From Microvelia longipes (taxonomy: Eukaryota; Arthropoda; Insecta; Hemiptera; Veliidae), in NCBI GenBank assembly GCA_018340805.1, contig JACMZG010000032.1:7486460-7550459 (forward strand): a DNA stretch of 64,000 nucleotides, in the 5' to 3' direction. Within the stretch, counting starts at the first letter, position 1; every line of letters starts with the position of its first letter. Made by a program: the position numbers and the translations under genes. The notes under the pieces are model-generated. The model was not told the origin of the DNA and searched no databases. It saw only the letters and a list, made by a program, of their open reading frames with translations. This document shows, one piece after another, positions 59,007 to 64,000 of this stretch.

Positions 59007-59387
59007 AGTTGAATCTGTTTAAGGTAGATAAATCAAACTAACAAACTCATAAAAAATAAAATAATATTTTAAGCTCTTTCGTGTTGCAAATTGTAAATGC
59101 TGCTTTTTTTAAATTTATAAAATAAAGAACATGACGCTTATCGATAAGTATAAGTTTTTACATTTATTATTTCGGTTTCGGGAATCCCCATCTACAATGG
59201 GAGTTGGCCGCAGGGCTTTGAAGTTAGGTGCATTCTTGACTTATCTCGTCAGTGAGCTGACATAGTCATAACTCACACTATTCTTCAGGTTCATTGTAGT
59301 TTTGAGTAAATAGTAGAAGTTTACCGGAACATAAGTGAACCAAGTGTAATAAAATAACATATTTAATATTTTCTATGTCTGTTATAG

Positions 59388-59511
59388 GAGGCGAGTTCGG
59401 AAAGATCGGTGGTAAACTATCTCATGTTAACAATGCTGTTGGTGAATCACTCGATGATAATTATTTGCAGAGAGCTGACCGTGGTGAAAATGTCCCTCAA
59501 GATTTATTCAG
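59388..59511 (+). CDS. CPAP1-type chitin-binding protein, exon 4
   Basis: The acceptor GTCTGTTATAG is at 59387 and the donor TTCAG|GTATTG at 59512. It joins in phase 1 and ends in phase 2. It encodes residues 110-150, GEFGKIGGKLSHVNNAVGES and onward to VPQDLF, a non-domain segment directly after the chitin-binding domain. No known motif. Both junctions keep the frame, and the short flanking introns are ordinary. Confidence 0.85.
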
Positions 59512-59813
59512 GTATTGTATACAATATTAGATAGCGATTAAAAGAAATGCCATAGTAGCTAATGTAGAGTATACAATGTTCAGGGAAAGGAAACTTCCTT
59601 AAAGTTATAGGAGTACAGTGGCACATGGTGTGGCACACCATGTACCACACCATGGGCCACTGTAGCAAGTGAAACGAAGTATATCATGGCCAAGATTCCA
59701 ACCTGAGCTGGAACAGGAATGTTGTTTAGCTGAGAGAGAATGGAGCATTGTGGCTGAAACTCCTCGGTCATTCTGAGCCCACATCATGCTAAATATGTTT
59801 TATGTCTGTGCAG

Positions 59814-59946
59814 AGGAAGTCAGTCTGGCAACTTCTTCTCCAACCGCAATGGAGGACGAGAGGACTATGACGATGACGACTACACCAAACCTAAGAAGAA
59901 GCAGGCGCACGACAAGCAATCTAAACCCATAACCAAAAAACCCCAG
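59814..59946 (+). CDS. CPAP1-type chitin-binding protein, exon 5
   Basis: The acceptor TATGTCTGTGCAG is at 59813 and the donor CCCCAG|GTAACC at 59947. It joins in phase 2 (split AG|A arginine) and ends in phase 0. It encodes residues 151-195, a charged, probably disordered linker: RGSQSGNFFSNRNGGRED, an acidic DYDDDDY patch, then a Lys-rich KPKKKQAHDKQSKPITKKPQ stretch. The basic run could be processed by proprotein convertases, but that is only a possibility. Confidence 0.88.
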
Positions 59947-60327
59947 GTAACCAAACACAAACTAAATAAAATAAAATAAAGCTTTATAAAAGCCTGTAGT
60001 AGCTTCTTTTATGCTAATGATGAAAGTGATGCGAGACCTTTTCCGTAATTTTCCGTAACAAATTCCATATAATAGAAAATGTTAATTGCTAATAACTTCA
60101 ATTTAGAATTGCTCTAAATTCATTTAGCATTACAATGCTTCAAATTGTAATGCTAAATGCCGTAAAATGTTTCGCAATTGCCAAATACTTTAATCTTGAA
60201 ATGTTATAATGAAAGGTCTCCGATCTCTTTTCTTGACAAGTTTTACTAATTTATCTTCCATAACAAACAGTTTACGACAATTCCCAATTTTAGCTGTGTT
60301 TAAATCTTACAATATAATACAGCTACA

Positions 60328-61058
60328 TCTTACAATATAGTCAGGCTGCAATTAAAGCCCTCACCTCCAATCCTTGTAGCTCCTCTGCCCTTGTTCAAGA
60401 ATGTAGAGCTCACTTGACTCTCTTGGCAGAGAGTAAAACTGTTGAACTTAAGAGGGTACCAGGCCATATGGGTGTCGTGGGTAATGAGGAAGCAGATAAA
60501 CTTGCTAGACTGGGAGCAGAACCCCCATTCATTGGACCACAACCTGTCCTTCCCCTCTCAGCAACACATGCTAAAACACTCATGGATAGCTGGCTAATGA
60601 ACACCCTAAAATTTAACTAGCATGCCTTTGCTGCTTGCAGACAAGGAAAAATGTTTATTACTGGGCCAATTGTAAAAAATACAAATTGTCTAATTAACCT
60701 GAGCAAGCCTTGCCTTAGGAACCTAGTTAGTGTTCTGACCGGTCACTGTAGATTGAATAAACATCTTAATACTTTATGCATAATCTCAGAGGCCAACTGT
60801 TCCATGTGTGGGCATTATGAGAAGACAGCATTTCACCTGCTTGCAGAGTGTGAGGCCTATACTACTCTTCGTACCTGCATATTTGGCGTAGGCCTCTTGT
60901 ATGAAGAGGAGCTTTCTTCTCTTAGTTGGAGAGATATCCTACAATATATCAACCTTTCCAAGAGATTCTTGGTAGAGGTGGTGTAGGCTAAGGAATCGGG
61001 GCTGGCAAGAAGGGCCCAACAACGTGACCTATTTGCCTCCCCACCCTATTACTACTAC
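60328..61058 (+). mobile_element. LINE 3' fragment with RNase H domain (I-like clade)
   Basis: It is flanked by TAATACAGCTACA (60315-60327 and 61059-61071), a 13-bp target duplication. The fragment reads in one frame from about 60339: SQAAIKALTSNPCSSS, then the RNase H signature RVPGHMGVVGNEEADKLARL near 60450-60510. An in-frame TAG (60618-60620) interrupts it; the frame continues with CSMCGHYEKTAFHLLAEC (Cys/His motif) to a stop at 60984-60986. RNase H occurs in I, R1, LOA and Tad-type LINEs. The 3' end (GGGCCCAACAACGTGACC then TTACTACTACTAA) is shared with the SINE at 10538-10833. It lies in intron 5 in the same direction as the gene. Confidence 0.88.
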
Positions 61059-61188
61059 TAATACAGCTACACTGGTACATTCTTGGTCGTTATTTCTAAT
61101 CTGGTAATTGTGGCTGTCTGGTTCGAAGCAGATTAACACAATCCACTAAATAAATCACATTTTCAAATCTTTTATATTTTTGTTTTAG

Positions 61189-63196
61189 GAAATAATAACG
61201 GCTGCACCGCTCAACAGCCACAAAGATGCTAGATTCCACCACAGAAATTCTAACTTCAGACGTAATCATCAAACAACAACCACTACTACTACTCTGGCAC
61301 CGGAAACTACAACGGCTCACAAAGGACGTTCACAACAACGCGATTTTATTCGCTTTAGAAATCAAGGAACTACAACTGTAAGGCCTGCTCCACAGGATAA
61401 TACTAATAGTCCAACAACAACTACTTTGAGGAATTTCAACAACTATCAGGCTACAACCCTTCGTCCTTATAATTTTAATCAGCAAACAACAGCTAAAATT
61501 GCTGCTACTACTTCTAGACCCAACTTTAGCCAGTATGTCTCATCAACTTCTAAATCATATCAAGATATAAGCAGAACTTATTCTCAGCAAACACCAATAC
61601 CAGGACAGACTGTCAAACCATTCCACGTTCCTGCACAAACTGTCAAACCGTTCCAACAGTTTAATCAACAACCAAATCAAACACCACCTCAAACTGTTAG
61701 ACCTTTTGTTCAGCAAACATCAGCACCTTTTAATAATTTCAATCAACAAACGCAAACTGTAAAGCCATTCCAACAAACCCCATTTAATAATTTAAATAAT
61801 CAACAAACAAATTCAGCTCAAACTGTACGACCATTTAATCAACAAACACCTGCTAATGGATTCAACCAACAATCGCCTCAAACTGTAAAACCATTCCAAC
61901 AAACCCCTGCACAAACTGTTCGTCCATTCAACAATGGATTTAACGCTCAAACTGTAAGACCATTTAATAATCAACAGACACCTGTTGCAAATGGATTTAA
62001 CCAACCACCTGTTCCTGCTCAAACTTTCAGACCTTACAGTCCTCAAGTACCAACACAAACTCAACAACCAAATTTTAACTCGCACACATTTTCAACTCCT
62101 CAAAACTATAACCCAAATTCTTTTACTCAACGACCATTCTCCCAGTCACAAACTCCGTTCACTCAAAAGAGTTTCAGTCAGAGTATAAGCGAAACAACTG
62201 AAGTTGCGAGACTTAACCCTTTTAATAGTAACAGTAATCATTTCGATGTTCCAAAAATCACAACACTAAGACCGTTTGATAGAGCTGCTAATCATCAGTA
62301 TCCTGAAGAAGATGAATTCTTGAAAGCTGCTCACAGTCAAAATTTAGGCAGCAGTTTAAGAGCTAAAGCGTTTAACGTCTCCCAAGCTGCAGCTTTTAAT
62401 TACATCCCAAGTGGAACTACTGGTAAACCCAAAAAAGAAAATAAAGTAGGTGATAAAAACTTTTCACCTAATGGATTTGGATTTTCACCTAAAGGATTCG
62501 GTTCATCGCCTGCGCCTAACAATTTCCAACAGACTTTCCCCCCTCAACAGCAACCAAAACAGAAAGTTTACAGCCAAACACCTGATAGAAGCAAAAGCCA
62601 TTACATTCCAGAAAATGTAGACGAACCACAGAAAAAACAACCTCATCAAAGGCCACAAAATTTAGTGAATAATCAAGTTCCACAAGTACCAAATAATCAG
62701 CAAAATGCTCCACAGTACAACCAGCAAAGGCAACCAACTCCACAAGCGCCAAATCATCAGCAAAATATTCCACAATATAATCAGCAAAGGCAACAAACTC
62801 CACAAGTGCCAAATCAACAGCAAAATATTCCACAATATAATCGCAAAGACAACAAACTCACAAGCGCCAAATCATCAGCAAAATATTCCACAATATAATC
62901 AGCAAAGACAACAAACTCCACAAGTGCCAAATCAACAGCAAAATGTTTCACCACAAATTCCACCCCAACAACATCAGCAAAGAAACAACAATAGGCAGCC
63001 AGTCCAAACCCCATCAATATCAGATCCCAAATTAACATCCCCACAACCATTTAGTGTGGCTCCATCAAAACCCCAGGAAAAAACAACTGAAAATCAAGAT
63101 TACGACTACGCCTATTACGATAGTGCCGGTCCGAACGAATACGATATCGGAAATGTCGAATTTAGAAAAACTACCCCAAATAGGAACACCCCTTAA
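61189..63196 (+). CDS. CPAP1-type chitin-binding protein, last exon (Gln/Thr/Pro-rich tail), frameshifted
   Basis: The acceptor TTTTTGTTTTAG is at 61188, phase 0. The exon encodes residues 196 to about 864. First comes a Thr-rich patch (TTTTTTLAPETTTAH, possible O-glycosylation). About nine spaced QTVKPF/QTVRPF motifs follow (residues about 335-472), then a 20-residue array of PQAPNHQQNIPQYNQQRQQT type (about 690-780). The acidic/Tyr end DYDYAYYDSAGPNEYDIG precedes the stop at 63194-63196. It is predicted to be disordered and extracellular, mucin-like. Compared with sister repeat units, one A is missing after 62842 and one C after 62859; as given, the first frame stops at 62896-62898, while the second frame carries the conserved-looking end. 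I treat the losses as probable errors. Confidence 0.88.
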
Positions 63197-64000
63197 ATAG
63201 AATATAAAATTTTAGGCATTTTATGGAATGTTGACCTTTTCTAATCAAAATATTACAGCCCAATAAAAGGAGAAATGGAAGCAACGTAATTGGAATTTTA
63301 CTCATTTTGAATCAAGTTTTCCTCCCTCTTGATCTTGTGCGTACCGTTAATATTACTTTATTATTGAGGGTTTAGTAGATGGCATTCTATATTACATAGA
63401 AACTCCTAATGTTCTGCAAATCATAAGCTTTAACAATGATTTAATTACACTTTGATTTCCATACGTTCATGCTCTGCTCATCTCAAATAAGCTATCATAG
63501 AACACATAATATAATATTGTTATATTATGTGTTATATGACCACATAATAGCAGTCTTCTAATTATATTTTATCCTTGTCTTTCCTACACATTGTTTCCAC
63601 CCCTATTTCTTACTTTTGCCCCTGCTTTATTTCATTCTTTAGCTTCTCCTACTTCACCATTACCATTCTTTATTCTTTAATAACCAGGTAAACTCTACAC
63701 TACACAATATTAACCTGTGATTCCATTACAACCTTAACAACCACTTATTATATATTTCTTCACATTCTCTTCCTCTCTGCTACTGCTGATGCCGATTCCT
63801 GATTTCAAACCATCACATACTAAGCCACGCCTATTCTTCTTGCAATATGCCCGCCTACTTTCCATTCTTAATCTCGCACACTCCGCCAAAGTTTACGCAC
63901 CAATCATACCAAGTTATTCTCAGTTCATTCCATTTTATTATTAGTTAGCTCATTAGTATCTTATCATTAGTTAACTTATTTTCAAATAGTTCATTTATTT
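63197..64000. other. 3' UTR and downstream flank
   Basis: A canonical AATAAA lies at 63262-63267, 66 bp after the stop, followed by a G/T-containing stretch. A short hairpin ACACATAATATAATATTG / ATTATGTGT is near 63500-63535. C/T-rich sequence follows to the end of the window; no further gene is seen. Confidence 0.7.
63262..63267 (+). terminator. Poly(A) signal of the CPAP1-type gene
   Basis: AATAAA in CCCAATAAAAGGAG is the first canonical signal after the stop codon. Confidence 0.7.

Noticed and set aside
61813..62833. Antisense frames of 90-105 codons
   Set aside because: Shadows of the Gln/Pro-rich last exon on the opposite strand.

Overview
The window is non-coding-rich, AT-rich animal nuclear DNA. 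It is most likely from an insect, because the only host gene I can support encodes a secreted protein with one insect-type chitin-binding (peritrophin-A, ChtBD2) domain. Introns of 16 to 25 kb, GT-AG splice sites, non-LTR retrotransposons, tRNA- and 5S-related repeats, many MITEs and noisy minisatellites all fit a repeat-loaded insect genome. I cannot name the order or species.

Host gene. One plus-strand gene occupies about 15.47-63.2 kb. I assembled it by hand from six exons whose splice phases all agree: 15473-15507 (short 5'UTR plus 22 coding bases), 41048-41217, 57538-57673, 59388-59511, 59814-59946 and 61189-63196, with a poly(A) signal at 63262. The product is predicted to be about 864 residues: signal peptide, a single six-cysteine chitin-binding domain, a basic/acidic linker, then a long Thr/Gln/Pro/Asn-rich tail with QTVKPF-type and 20-residue repeats. 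This is the layout of the CPAP1 class (cuticular proteins analogous to peritrophins, one domain). Two single-base losses inside the last repeat array break the frame in the given sequence and look like sequencing or assembly errors.

Region by region. 1-15.4 kb: upstream DNA with repeat fragments, a 58-bp minisatellite (2.26-4.05 kb), an almost full-length but decayed non-LTR retrotransposon (4.3-8.9 kb), a tRNA-related SINE with a perfect 15-bp target duplication (10.54-10.83 kb), 5S-related repeats and microsatellites. 15.5-41.0 kb: intron 1, with a hammerhead-like/Penelope-like hairpin (16.1 kb), several tandem repeats, a 42-bp minisatellite (29.1-30.6 kb), palindromic MITEs, a cluster of nested inverted repeats (33.1-35.7 kb) and a hAT-type element (36.3-39.2 kb) carrying a nested R1-clade LINE. 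41.2-57.5 kb: intron 2, with more MITEs, a dimeric 80-bp minisatellite (47.5-48.6 kb) and a 3.9-kb 71-bp minisatellite (51.0-54.9 kb). 57.7-61.2 kb: short introns holding a TIR element with 10-bp target duplication and an RNase H-bearing LINE fragment. After 63.2 kb I see only 3' flank.

How the parts relate. Apart from the cuticle gene, the window is mainly transposable-element history: nested insertions give relative ages, a SINE and a LINE share a 3' tail (a likely parasite/partner pair), and one minisatellite shares sequence with part of a dispersed 5S-related composite repeat. I found no new multi-gene system.
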